Shown: positions 44,531 to 56,665, numbered from the stretch's first letter. The stretch: 64,000 nucleotides of DNA from Isoetes taiwanensis (GCA_021234155.1 JAJEKV010000097.1:1056001-1120000), one strand, 5' to 3'. Translations and numbers: made by a program. Notes: generated by a model not told the origin, from the letters alone.

Positions 44531-45375
44531 AAAAATATTTCATCAGGTGCTTGCACCGCACGTTAAATGCTTATTATGTGCCGAAAAATCGCTGCGTTTA
44601 AGCACTTTAAGCGACGTCCGGACGGTGATTTCTGCTACCCAGTATCAATTTTATGCCCAGTTGGGAAATTCTGGACCTGCTATTATATGCACAGTTATTT
44701 GACGGCTGTATACACTTGAGTTTGCAATTTTCTTTCCGTTTTCTCACCAGAATAGAGCTAACAATGGTAAGAGAATATTTGGATCTGCAGCAAGTTTTCA
44801 AAGAATTAGATAGATTAAAATGTAACACCTTATGAATCATAAATTCACAAAGTAAATCGTTGTATCCAATATCCTACTTGTAGCTTTGTTGGCAAAATGC
44901 ATCCTGCTGCTTAATCACAAAGTACAATCCAGAAACTCTCCTCAAGAACGCCATATGAGTTCAAAACTTAGATTGTCCTGCTTGCAAGTAGCAGCATGAC
45001 CAAATCTTATCATAAATATAAGATCCATGAGCTTCAATCCCCAAGTGGCCATGCTACACCCACTAAATACCATCAAATTCAAGCAGCCTATGACTACATG
45101 GCACTATCTTGCCACACTTGACCATGTTCAAAAACACAAAAGCATACTTTCAGCAACATATCTTTCAGAATTGCAATTTGACGCAATACCATCCATGCAA
45201 TGTCACTGCCATAATATTCATGTCTCTAGTTAATACTATGTGTATGAAAACAGTAGAAAATTCATTCCTCATGAAATCTCCATCCCCTTGCACATGTGCT
45301 GCCTTCTAAGGAACCTGCACGTTGCAGCATGCAACCACCGCCCTACAGTACCTATGTAACTTCATGAACCAAGTG
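44531..45375. other. No gene recognised
   Basis: AT-rich; frames at 44607-44840 and 45027-45309 carry no motifs. Confidence 0.3.
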
Positions 45376-45462
45376 AGATTGGAACAGGGGGATTTGAACC
45401 CCTCCACAAAGTCGATCTCTCGATGCCCCACTATGGCCTAAAGCCGGGGGGCTATTCCAATG
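45376..45462 (-). other. tRNA-like sequence (uncertain)
   Basis: On the minus strand ATTGGAA and TTCCAAT ends can pair over seven bases, and GGTTCAAATCC (45400-45390) is a perfect internal B-box/T-arm. A normal D arm and anticodon arm are not apparent, so this may be a decayed tRNA, an organellar tRNA relic or a SINE head. Confidence 0.3.
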
Positions 45463-45471
45463 CGGAACGCC

Positions 45472-45808
45472 GTATATCTACTCCGGGATATGGTAAACCT
45501 GGACTCATGTCCAGGTTAACCACTGATATGTTCGAGGTTACCACACTTTTGTCCGAGCTAACGACTGTTTTTTGGTCGGGATAACCACGCGTTGAACTGA
45601 GCGTGGGACTGTGTTTTGGCATGCTGATCTTTGAATACATCTTGCAATCAGCTTCTTGAACGGTTTAATCCGGTGCAAACACCATCGGAATCGCCTTGCC
45701 AACCCCTAAAAATCTCAATCTATCAATAGAGCAGATGATATGAGCACGGATCAAGCAAGATCAGTGAAAAAACGTGCAGAACCCGTTGTCCTTTGAGGCT
45801 TTTTTATG
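45472..45808 (-). repeat. Palindrome-headed dispersed repeat, copy B (inverted relative to A)
   Basis: It begins ATATCTACTCCGGGATATGG with the palindrome AACCTGGACTCATGTCCAGGTT, in the same orientation as in copy A, but the body 45519-45808 is inverted relative to copy A. A scrap of the head also occurs at 48939-48970. Confidence 0.75.
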
Positions 45809-45980
45809 CAACTACATTCAAACTCTATTAATGGATGTCGTTTTATTTATCCTTGCACACAAGTTGGGTTTTAAATTTCTGTCATGCATTTTAAAAAATG
45901 TAACATGCAAAGAAATTGTGCTACTTTAGACATATGCAATTCATTTCTCTAAGTATGTAAATATTGAGCCCCACTTCATG

Positions 45981-48745
45981 TTTTTTTTTTTTTTTTGATG
46001 AACGTGGACCTTTATTACTCAAAAGAATACAAAGAGTACATGGGGGACCCAAAACCCAGTGGAGAAGATATCCACTAGAGCAACACTACCCACCACATAC
46101 ATATCATAGAAAAGCAGAGAATACAGATCACCATAAGCACAACTGTTTGCTATAAGTAGGTGTGAATCTGAAGATATTGCTCCCAAATGACACTTTTGAT
46201 GTCATCCTTCAAGGAAGAACATTTGTACGCCTTCACAATGCGACTACGGGCATCGCTAAGCACTTGCGTATCTGAAAAGAGCTTTCCCTTGAAGATGAGG
46301 AGATTTCGTCTCTTCCAGATGGACCAGATGATCCAAGCAGATGCTAAGTGGAAAGCCCTCTTTGCCCACTTGTCCCAAGAACTAGGATAGATTGACAATA
46401 GGACCTGCTGACTATTCAAGTCATAATGGAAAAGACTCAGAAGCCACTGCCAAGCAGGTCGAACATGGTGACACAAGAAAAAAAAGGCTCAATTGTCTCA
46501 TCCCTCTCGCGATGCAAAGAGGGCAGATCACGAGACTTCGGATCTAAATCGATGAACAAAAAGTGTTTACCCGTATGCATCTATGAGTGATCCGCCACCA
46601 TAAAATGGATAACTTAGGATGAAGCAATTTATCCCATACCCATCGCTGCATCGCTTTTACGATGACAAGGGGGATAACTAAAGGCCACTTTGGCGATGGA
46701 GGCAACACCTCAGGATGAAGCAGGACCACATACATCGAGTGCACCAGGTGCTCCTCCTTAACACTGCCATGAACCACCCAGAGCTGGGGAGCCACGTCTT
46801 GTGGGTGTGGAGGAAGTGTAGCAGCTACTTTTTCCCAAATGCTCCGGTCCCAACGAAGGAGAAGGAACTTCAATTTGAACTTATTCCACGTCAACAATCT
46901 TGTCTCATTATACCATGCGATATCGTGAGTGAGCACACACTGCTCGCCACCGACGCTAAGGCCAATGGATGGACAGAAGAGACCAGGGGACAATCTGCAT
47001 GACCGTCACCCAAAGGGATCCACCAACAACTGGTTGTAGGATCTGTGTGGGCCATTGGATGGAAATGAAACAAAGTGCGCACAGTCTTCCAAGCAGCTAG
47101 CAACCCCTTGAGGAAAGGAGATGCATTAGGATATGGAGAAAGTGGATAGAATAATGCCCATGGGAGGAGAGGCTTAATGGATGGAGAGCCAAAGGAAATG
47201 CACCTCTGTAAAGACTGGTGAATGAGACGCAGACCTGGAGAATTATCAGCATTATTGAGAATCCGCCACATGAACTTAGAGATCAGCACCTTGCTCTGGA
47301 GAAGAAAGTGAATCATCCCCAACCCCCCACAAAGTTTAGGCATAATGCACTTCGCCCAACTAACTTTAACATCAGCTCCTTCTTCAGTGCCACCCCAGAT
47401 GAAGTTCCTGACAGTACGAACAATGAGCTGCATCTTTGACTGCGGTGCCAGCAAGATGGATGCCATGTAGACATGTGTACCACTCAGAACTGACTTTGCC
47501 ACAGTTACACGACCAGCCATGGATAACTTAGCCGTGGACCACCAGAACAAATGCCTCTCCATCCCCTTAATAATGACATCCCACGCATCTCCAGATGAGA
47601 GGTGTATACCAACTGGAATGCCTAGAAGCTTAGTTGCCTTCCCATGAGGAAGAACCTTCCATGGAAATGCAACCACAGAAGACGGCACTGGAGAGTCTAG
47701 GGCCCACAAGGCAGTACACTTTTGCCACCCCACAAAGATACCAGAAGCCAAAGAGAAACTGTCCAACAAGGAAATGGCATTCTCGCAAATTCGCTCATCA
47801 GCCATTAAGAACAAGAAAGTGTCATCGCATGCGACCGACATGGATCTCTTGTGAACCATTATTCATGGGAAGACCATGCGGGATGCCCTCCCCTGACCGC
47901 AAGAGAGAATACCGAGAAAGAATCTCCGCCACAATTGTAAAAAAGCAACGGTGCCAAAGGACAACCACGGGCGAATGCCACGCCCCACGAAAAATGTTGA
48001 TGGTTCTCCTTGAAAAAAGAATCGAAGAACGAAAGCAGAATAATGAAGTTTCATAACATCCGTTTGCGAACCGGGCACCAAAACCAAGACGTAAAAGGCA
48101 TCGCGCCCGTGAAACTCCAGTCCAATAACACCGTCATATGCTTTTGCAAAATCCAACTTCAAGTATACAATGGGGTAACCATGCATTCTAGCCCAATAGA
48201 GACCCTCATATGTTTGCTGCCACATTATTCAAGATACACCGTGAGGCAAGAAACCGGGGATGCGTGGAGGAGATAGACTCGGTAGCACGCCACAAAGCTT
48301 CCGAAAGCAAAAGCTTTAGCAAAGATCTTGTACAATCGAGGGACAACAAAGTAATGGGTTTAATCTGAAATGGAAGAGGGATCCTTACATTTTGGAATAA
48401 AGGGAGATGCAACCAGAGTTGAGGATTTTGTCCAGGTGCCTCTGTCTTTTAAAATCCCTGAAAGCATCATACACATCTGCATCAAGCCAATCCCAATACT
48501 CCTGGAAAAACTCCACTGGAATACCATCAAGACCCGGACACTTGCCCCTCTTGAGAGAAAATGTGGTCTCAGCTAAATCATTCTGGCTGATCTCAGCCTC
48601 TAAAATGGCCATTTGCTCATTGGTGACTATAGGATGAACCTTAGCAAGCAAGGCCGCTTGAAAATCTGACTGAAAGGGAAGACGCCGAGCAGTGAAGAAA
48701 GCTGAAAAGTGATTATGCAAAAAGCCTCTAAGCTCAGCTGGATCT
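45981..48745 (-). mobile_element. L1-type LINE, 5'-truncated, ORF2 decayed (copy 1)
   Basis: The 3' end is marked by a 16-base T run (45981-45996). Down the minus strand: the RT fingers, with LKRGKCPGLDGIPVEFF (48720-48385); the motif A region YLKLDFAKAYDG (about 48150); the catalytic block VACDDTFLFL, where FADD has become ACDD, followed by LLGIPVG, KLSMAGRVTVAKSVLSGT and RNFIWGG (47859-46891); the zf-RVT region WDKLLHPKLSILWWRITHRC (46993-46544); and the C-terminus WIIWSIWKRRNLLIFKGK (46476-46150). Frameshifts and stops divide it. The endonuclease part is absent. No target duplication was found. Confidence 0.9.
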
Positions 48746-48749
48746 GAAA

Positions 48750-48905
48750 CAACACGAAGTTTGTTATAATGTTTGAAATAGTAAGGAGTAGGTATGGAGC
48801 AATAAAAAACAATAATAGGAGGTGCATTTGCAATGGTCCATTATCTGATATATCTAAATTTAAAGCCATAATTGCTTTTGAAAATTATTTCTATAATGCT
48901 AAGCT
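48750..48905 (+). repeat. Dispersed repeat beside LINE copy 1
   Basis: This is the inverted partner of 43561-43720. It begins exactly where LINE copy 1 diverges from copy 2, so it marks the insertion edge. Confidence 0.65.
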
Positions 48906-49392
48906 TTAGGATTTAAATGGGTTTGAATGCATGGGAACGCCGTATATCTACTCCGGGGTAGGTTTACGGCCATCCGAATGCATGTGGTCTCATTTTACAG
49001 TTATCATATTGTTGTAGAAGGAATATTCAAATCTGATCAAGCTCATAGGTTGGGTGTGTTGGTATATTTGTTGAGCAGGGCTTATATTCCTCGATAGTTC
49101 TAGAAGCTATAAGTTAGACCATGGGTGAAGCAAGGTTTCACAGTTCAAAGCAGTAAGTTGATGATCCATTATCTGATATATCTAAATTTACAGCCAGAAG
49201 AAGTTGCAAAATGTTACGAGTTGGACAAAGATATGCAAGGCAGGCTCTTTGGGAGACACTAAATGAGGCTCAAAAACAGATTGTTGCAGGTAACTGTGCT
49301 ACCCAATGTTTATTCAACATTCTACGTATGCCTCATTTTCACTTCTCCAATTCACATGTCATGACAGTTAAACGAGGCTGAGTTGTATGAGA
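48906..49392. other. Possible isolated exon at about 49198-49289
   Basis: Between TTTACAG and a GGTAAC donor, one plus frame reads MLRVGQRYARQALWETLNEA and KQIVAG. It looks protein-like, but no partner exon or family was recognised. Confidence 0.25.
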
Positions 49393-49507
49393 GGGATAAC
49401 ACCCTGGAACGAGGGTGTTATGCCCTATTATAACAAATGAGGTCTGGAGGCCCGAGTTTGTTATAGTTGGGCATAACACCCGAGTTCTAGAGTATTATCT
49501 GCCTTAA
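49393..49507. repeat. Foldback repeat with arms of about 45 bp
   Basis: GATAACACCCTGGAAC...GGGTGTTATGCCC...TATAACAAA on the left pairs with TTTGTTATA...GGGCATAACACCC...GAGTATTATC on the right at roughly 80-85 percent, with a loop of about 25 bases. Related GTGTTAC words continue to 49650. Confidence 0.65.
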
Positions 49508-50132
49508 CAACCTGGGTCCGGGAGCTTTATAGTGGTTTTGTGGTGGTTTTATGGTGGTTTTCATAACAAGCTAGGTGTTTATAGCTATTTGGCATAACAA
49601 ACTAGGTGTTTATGCACTTTTTAATGTGTTACTGGTGGGTAACACTCTTGCAACCAACGGCTGAGATCTGATCTCAGTCGTAAAACTTGAGGGCCGGGTA
49701 AGGTGCTGTGTTGGTGAGAAAATGAGATGGTCTAATGCAATTCAACAGGTAGTCTAAATATATTTATTTTTTAATACTGCTGGGACATGGAAGAAGGTGG
49801 TGTCCTTATGATGCCCTGCTTTGCAAGTCTGATATAAGATTCAAACTATGTCTGAAATGCTTGAGCTAGTCGAGTCCTGTTTTAGCAGGCACATGTAAAT
49901 GAATCATGGCTACCCTTTGACGTAGATACAGTGTGTTGGCTGGTGTTGAGCAGTTTTACATGCAGATCATTGTAGTGGGTCTGAAAATTATTTGTCTCAT
50001 TTCGTCATGGCGCCCGACAATACAATCAGTTGTATTGTAGAATAGTATATCCTTGGCTTATGCTGCATGTCTGATTTCGACGTGTGCAAGTTTGTGTGCA
50101 TGCCCTGCAAGTCATATGGCTCTGCTTAGTCT
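49508..50132. other. No gene recognised
   Basis: Non-coding, with scattered CATAACAAACTAGGTGTTTAT repeats (49560-49615). Confidence 0.3.
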
Positions 50133-50790
50133 GGCAGGGGGTCCAAGTCCCCTTAATTGCATGTATTTTGACCTGCATATTGACTTCTTCCAATGGTTGG
50201 CAAATCTTATGCTGAGGTGGAAATGCAGAATTGACCGCATCACGGACTCATCCATATTGAATGCATCTATTCTACTCATCCAACTGTTGGGTAATTTCTA
50301 AAAATTCTTATATGCGAGCCTGATGGTGCCTTGTCTTTTGGATCTGTGATGGGAAAAGCATTAATCTCATTTTCTTTGTATCTAATTCGAGTAAAATTCC
50401 CTTATTCAACTTAATCCGTCTGCACAGACCATCCAAGTGCCCCTCGCATTCCGATGTGGTGATTCCGGGAAGAGCATGCGGCCTCCGCAACGGGGAAAGC
50501 ATTAGTCTCATTTTCTTATTATATCCGACGATTGAAATTCCTTTATTCAGCTTAATCTGTCTGCACAGACCATCCAGGTGCCCCTCGCGTTTCGATGCGG
50601 TGATTCCGGGAAGAGCATGCGGCCTCTGCAGGTCTCGGTTGGAGAAGGGGTTCAAGTCCCCTTTGGAACTGCGTCTATATTACAACTTGACTTATATAGT
50701 GACTTGCAACCAATGGTTCAAGAACCATACGATGAGGTGGAAAAGGCCAATTGACACATCACCAACTGCGGACGATGGAGAATGCATTAG
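50133..50790 (+). repeat. Duplicated SINE-like unit around a 142-bp tandem repeat
   Basis: Two diverged copies (about 50133-50270 and 50633-50790) start with a GGGGTTCAAGTCCCC-type stem and share TTGACTT, CCAATGGTT, GATGAGGTGGAAA and CATCAC blocks. In the second, GGTTCAAGTCC (50649-50659) fits a pol III B box. Between them a 142-bp unit is repeated (start 50351 and 50493), with shared CTGCACAGACCATCCA and GATTCCGGGAAGAGCATGCG. No A box was confirmed. Confidence 0.45.
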
Positions 50791-51261
50791 AAGGAATATA
50801 CTCTGGAATGTTATGTAAATCAATGGATAAGAAAAAATGAGCCATATACAGCGAGCGCCAAATTTTCATATTGCATGCAGGAATATAACTGTTTGTATAA
50901 TTTATTCCGAACAGGTCAGAGTCGGCAACGTTAGTAATTCTCGACTAACAAGTAAAACATATCAGCATCCACAACATTTTTAAAATTCAAACAAAAGTGT
51001 AAAAGGCAACAAAGTAAATATCTCAAGAATATTTTCAATCTGTTCCTGAAGCTTGAGCTCATTGGAAAAGGTGAACGCGTCCTATTTTGAATTGGACGCT
51101 ACGGAATAGTATATTCTGATACAATGAATACCAAAACAGGTCATCTGAGATGGTAAAGTATGCTCACAGCTACAATTTCGCATCTTCTGATTGGTTGAAA
51201 CAATAGAGTAGAAGAAGAAAATCCAAAAGCTTGCTTCGAAATGACAGAAATATACGTGGCT
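50791..51261. other. 3' flank of the ZFPL1 gene
   Basis: AT-rich, no gene. On the minus strand this is the 3' UTR and downstream region of ZFPL1. Confidence 0.4.
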
Positions 51262-53922
51262 CTATTCAGCAGAACTGCTGTCAGAAGTCTGAAGCAGACG
51301 GTAATATAACAACAAAATTGTCGCCAGACAGGACCTGGTTGAGCACAAATACAAGAGAAACATCAGATCATTTACAGAAAGCTTTATGATATGGAGGTGC
51401 TTCAACAAAGTTCTGCATGCATTGCCTTCAAGAGGGAACGTCATCACGGGTCAATAGATTCATAAGCTATGGGAAAGCAAAACCAGATCTAGGGAGTACA
51501 AGCACAAATGAAAGATGAAAAGGAAGTGAAGGGACTAACAACATAGCAAGAAAAAGGAGAATCTTTCTTGGATCAATAGTAGATCGATGATGACGCCTAC
51601 GAGGTGGAGTATCGACTTGTTCTTCTGAGAAACGATCCTCTCGCTTTGGAGCGGTAACAGGGAGTGTTGGCATGGTGGGAGACCAAAATGGTAGTACATA
51701 CCTCAGCACTTGCCTGTAGAAGGGACCTGGATAAATACTAATCATTGGTACTGATCCCACACCAATATTATGTTTAATTCAAAGCGTACCACGTCGACTG
51801 TATTTTTTGGAGATTGCATCATCGTCATCATTGATGAACATGGATGCTGCTGCCCTGTCACCCCGATAGGAGCCTTTCCTTGTAGTTGTTGCACCAGCCT
51901 GTCACCACCAAATCTAAATATTAACAGTGTAGCCAGATAGTGTCATGTTCAAGCAGCGAGAAACAATTGTTTCAAATTTATGATACATAAAACCAAAATT
52001 CATGGGACCAATATCTGAATTCAAATTATTGAAAAAGTGGGCAATAAAAAAAAAAGTTATACTCCCTTGTAATGGATTCGTGAATTAAAGCCTGTTTATC
52101 TAACAGTGCATTACAATTTGAAGGTTAAAAAGTGGTTCTCTAAGTATGCATACAACAATGCCTATTTTTTATTCTTCCAATCTGTCTAACAAAGCATTTA
52201 AAACATAAAACCAAAAATTAAAATTGCAAGTTTGTATTACATTTGGTCATATGAGCAAATCATTAATGAAAAGTGGCAACATCAAATATAATTGACAATG
52301 ACGTACAGTTCCTTGAACGTTCTTTGGCAGCTGAGGATTCACAGATGGAGAAGTTGAGGTTGAATGTGATGGCACATCTGCAGAAATCTCAGACTCTTGA
52401 TATGCCCCCGAATTAACAGTCTCAACACCCCTGAGATCAACAACCCCTTCTACAACATTGATGCCGCCTTCTGTAGCTGTGCTAAATTCTCTTTGTGAAT
52501 TCTCAGAGGATTTGCTGGCTGCTACAACATTGCCATTATCAGGGGGCAAAAAAAGAGGAGGAGATGAAAATGCAGATGGTGCAGGTGAACTTTTCTCAAG
52601 CACTGAGTCTGCTCCTATCAGCGTACCTGCAATACCAGCCTGATTAACTTGATTAATTAGCACAATCTCTGTCCAAGTGTCCAATCATACTGCACCATAA
52701 GGTTTCACTTAAAAAAAATAAGATCTTTGACACAGACCTGCTGTATTGCTTCCTTCAATTTTGATGCTAAAAGTGTATTCAGATCTCTAGAGTTCTTAGG
52801 AGGCCAAATCTGCAAGCAAAATAACAAAACTGAAGATCAATTGCTACACAAGGTGAACTTAAAAGCAGAAAGCCTGAATTTAGCATCTCAAGTGCTATGT
52901 GAGCATAAGTCAAGAAAGTTACAGGTGAAGAACATGCTGGACATATGTAACCTGCTGGAGCAGTATGTACTGGGAACCCTTTTAAATGTGCTTCTAGGCA
53001 GGCTGTGTGGAGAACATCTGCTTATATCACAAATAAGAACTTCAAGAAACTGTGATGCAGTGTAGCTGAAAAACAATAAGAAGATCCTTACGTAGACAGC
53101 CAAGACGGGTTGTGGCATCTGTGTCAAGGAACGCCTCTTGACATAAGCTACATTTTGGGGGCCAATCATAATCTCCATCAATAACCCACTCAGAATACGT
53201 CCTCACCTGTGTAACAGATTATGGATACAATTCCCTTCAATGCCAAATTTTGAGATAACCCCATTGGTCACCCTATTCCAATAAGCTTTAAACTCCAGAT
53301 AATGTGAAACAAGCATACATCCACCTCCTTTCTTTTTTTGTAAATACATGTCACCAAGGTAATCAAGACTTACAACACATTGTTGATGATCCGGAAAACA
53401 GATGCACTCGCTGCAGACAGGAATCTTGTGTACAAAGCAGCATAATTTTGTTGCCTGCCATCACCCTTTCCGAATTCTAATTTCAATTATTTGGAATGCC
53501 TTGCACATGAGTAACATGGCTTGATAACCATGGACCCAAGAAAAAATGCCACAATGCTATTAAGACATTCCACAAAACAGTGAAATAACTAGATTTTTAG
53601 AGATACTCCATGTAGCCGATTATTCCTAAAACACAGAACATATACGAACTGAGTTTAATTCTCGCATGAAGACTCGTTTAGCAGACCTATAAAGAAAAAT
53701 GAGACAGATCGATGGAAAGACGGCCTCAACTGGAATTTTTACAAATCTGAAGGAGCTGAAAGCTAACATGGCGATGCCCATACAAATCCCCGTTATAGAG
53801 GATTCAACATTAAGATTTCATAAGATACCTTTAAAATGACCCCTTAATCTGATCAGATCTGATATAAATCGTAACTCTAAGACTCAGAGGAACGCTACCT
53901 TTCGACACTTACAAACCACCAT
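51262..53922 (-). CDS. ZFPL1: ZFPL1 homologue: Golgi membrane protein with B-box-like and RING-like zinc domains, 9 exons
   Basis: ZFPL1 is a conserved cis-Golgi tail-anchored protein that, in animals, binds GM130 and supports Golgi structure. Coding exons on the minus strand: 53922-53899, 53454-53374, 53206-53092, 53017-52923, 52809-52738, 52639-52307, 51898-51790, 51726-51540 and 51334-51262. All have GT-AG borders and compatible phases, giving 362 residues. The N-terminus MVVCKCRKATKLCCFVHK and CSECICFPDHQQCVV matches the first zinc-binding box. CSLCQEAF...LGCLHVLHTACLEAH...HTAPAGYICPACSSPIWPP is the RING-like domain. A Ser/Pro-rich linker, a KYSRRG motif and a C-terminal membrane helix (KILLFLAMLSCLATILLLYY) follow. 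There are no stops or frameshifts. ATG choice is supported by the conserved CKC motif. Confidence 0.93.
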
Positions 53923-54228
53923 GTCGACACGGCTTCCGGCGACTTCTTTCCTTAAGCCGGATGTAACTCCACAGCTAACCAGCTCTGCATATAGACAGAC
54001 ATCGGGGAAATATAAAAAAACGGGGTAGCTGATAACGGGTTCCTTAAGCGCGTCCACCTTGTATTCGTTTAAGCGAAATATACTGGATTGGTAGTCTGAT
54101 ATTCTTTACTTTGCTTAATGGGATGTTTTCATTTTTCAATTGGGGCCGTTGATGGGAGGAATATTCCTCCATTTATGCCAGATGAAGGGCCCTATGTTTT
54201 TTGCAGCCCGTGACCCATACAAATTTCC
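53923..54228 (-). promoter_or_regulatory. Upstream region of ZFPL1
   Basis: About 300 bp between the ZFPL1 ATG and the 3' end of a LINE that inserted upstream. No clear TATA or known box is visible. If the promoter is longer, the LINE interrupts it. Confidence 0.35.
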
Positions 54229-56665
54229 TTTTTTTTTTTTTTTTTGAAGGATGAAATTAAGTAATATTAATATTAATATAGAGTAAGTACAAGAAGAGCG
54301 ATACTAGGGTACCCCTGCCCAAACATGAGCGAGTACACCAACTGGAATGCCTAGAAGCTTAGTTGCCTTCCCATGAGGAAGAACCTTTCATGGAAATGCA
54401 ACCACAGAAGACGGCACTGGAGAGTCTAGGGCCCACAGGGCAGTACACTTTTGCCACCCCACAAAGATACGGCCAAAGAGAAAGAGTCCAACAAGGAAAT
54501 GGCATTACGCAAATTACGCTCATCGACCATTAAGAACAAGAAAGTGTCATCCGTGATATCGACACGGATCTCTTGCGAACCATTATTCATGGGAAGACCA
54601 TGCGGGGATGCCTTCCTGACCGCAAGAGAGAATACACGAGAAAGAACCCCGCAACAATTGTAAAAAAAGCGTCCCCACCTTAAAAAAGGATGGTTCTCCT
54701 TGAAAAGAATGCCGAAACGCGTAATAATCCACCTTCATAAAAAGCGAATGGCCACCAAAACCAAGACGTAAAAAGGCACCGCTCCGAGGAAACTCCGGTC
54801 CAACACCGTCATATGCTTTTGCAAAATCCGACTTCAAGTATACAATGGGGTAACCATGCATCCTAGCCCAATAGAGACCCTCATATCTTTGCCGCCACAT
54901 TATTCAAGATACCCGTGAGGCAAGAAAACCCGATTGCGTGGAAGAGATGGACTCGGTAAGCCGCCCACAAAGCTTTCGAGCAAAAGCTTTAGCAAAGATC
55001 TTGTATTAATCGAGGACAACAAAGTAATGGGGCCAACGGGAAATGGAAGAGGGATCCTTACATTTTGGAATAAAGGGAGATGCAACCGAGTTGAGGATTT
55101 TGTCCAGGTGCCTCTGTCTTTTAAAATCCACGAAAGCATCATACACATCCGCACCAAGCCAATCCCAATACTCTGGAAAAACTCCTTTGGAATACCATCA
55201 AACCCGGGACACTTGCCCCTCTTGAGAGAAAATGTGGCCTCGGCTAAATCATTCTGGCTGATCTCGGCCTCTAAAGTGGCCCTTTGCTCATTGGTGACTA
55301 TAGGATGAACCTTAGCAAGCAAGGCCGCTTTGAAAATCTGGACCGAAAGGGAAGACGCCGAGAAGCGATGAAGAAAGCTGAAAAGTGATTATGCAAAAGC
55401 CCCTAAACTCAAATTTGGATCCGAAAGCGACACATCCATCCCGAATCTGCAGGACCGAAGAGATGCGACTAGCTTTCTTGTTTTGGCGACTCTGAAGAAA
55501 AAACACCGTACGGTCTCCCTCCTTGAACCATTGCAACCCGGCTTTAATGCGAGCAAAGTGCACTGTTTGATTCCATCTGCCATGAATGCTACACAAAATT
55601 TGCTTCTCCACATGACCATCGATGGGGCAACAGACCGCATGCCTCAAGTTGTCGATAAAGAGCCGCCAGAAGACTGGGTTAGCGAAGCCCGTTCACGACC
55701 CCAACCTTTAGCAAAAGACTTCACAGCAGCGAGAGCATCAACAATACCTTCCATGCCCCCTGTCGAGAGAAAGAAGTGAACCACGCCTTTGTCTGACCGC
55801 CACAAAATCATCATCCTTCAAGAAAAATGTATTGACTTTGAAATATGTCTTAGAGGCAGCATGCACCACCGTATGAGAGCAAGAGAAATACTGTGGATTA
55901 TGGTCAGAAATCACAGTGTTCAACAGGTTCTCACGATGAAAAGCAGGCAACAGGGTTGCTACCAAAGCATTATAGTAGCCTCTAACCAATCCCCATTCTT
56001 GCCCTTTATCAAACCACTTGACTATGATGATCCTCCCCGCCAAATCTGTCACCTGAGTAAATGACACCATGATCCATTTGGAATAGTCCTCCTCCATCTT
56101 TGTAAGAACACCCCCCATTCTTGCCCTTTATCAAACTGCGACTATGCCGCCACTGGCCAAACCATTAAATGCGCCTATTGACTATTGCAGCAACTTTGTA
56201 GGCATCCTCTTTTTTGCATTTATGCTCTTGCAAACAAATTAAATCTGAGTCCCACCTAGTCAGGGCCATGGACAACCTGCTCCTTTTAGTAGGGGAGGAG
56301 GCAACCCCCCGCACATTCCAGGAGATTAACTTCATTGATCAGGTGGATGTGGAGGATGTTCTAAGTCCATATCAACTTGTATATGAGACTCATTCTCCAC
56401 TTGATCAGCCCACTGTGGCTGCGATGCTATTGGGCGCGTAGTGACAGTGGTGAGGAGAGTTGGCTCAACAGGGTTAGGGGAAGCAGATGCAGAAGGCTGT
56501 GGTGCGAAGCTATTCCTCCTCCGAGCGGCTTTTTTCATGCGGGCAATGGACCATTCTTCTTCAATGCGCTCTTGCTTGCGTGCAATCATGTCCAGCCTCT
56601 CTTGCTGGTCAGAAGGAAGACAATTATGGGCTGCGGGGAGGGTGCCAATGGCTAGGGACATGCAT
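54229..56665 (-). mobile_element. L1-type LINE with ORF1 end, endonuclease and RT start; internal deletion (copy 2)
   Basis: A T run (54229-54245) marks the 3' end. From the 5' side: a 109-codon frame (56661-56332), probably the end of ORF1; an APE-type endonuclease start, MKLISWNVRGVASS and LICLQEHKCK (56335-56165); the endonuclease end ISDHNPQYF (56118-55738); the linker GLQWFKEGDRTVFFLQSR; and the RT fingers LKRGKCPGFDGIP (55322-54900) and LKSDFAKAYDG (54900-54583). The catalytic block, thumb and zf-RVT are deleted; sequence jumps from the LLGIPVG region to the 3' UTR. The parts shared with 47610-48745 are nearly identical, so both copies belong to one family. Confidence 0.88.
56165..56335 (-). 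pseudogene. LINE ORF2 start: APE endonuclease N-terminus, overlapping ORF1 stop as ATGA
   Basis: The ORF2 ATG (56335-56333) overlaps the TGA stop (56334-56332) of the preceding frame by two bases. The frame covers the first catalytic block (SWNVRG) and the LQE metal-binding block and then hits a stop at 56165. ATGA overlaps of this type are used by some non-LTR elements for coupled reinitiation. Confidence 0.7.

Noticed and set aside
45376-45462. Functional tRNA gene
   Set aside because: The B box and end pairing look right, but the D and anticodon arms do not form; kept only as a low-confidence tRNA-like sequence.
47218-48576. Plus-strand frames across LINE copy 1
   Set aside because: They are antisense shadows of the ORF2 coding region.
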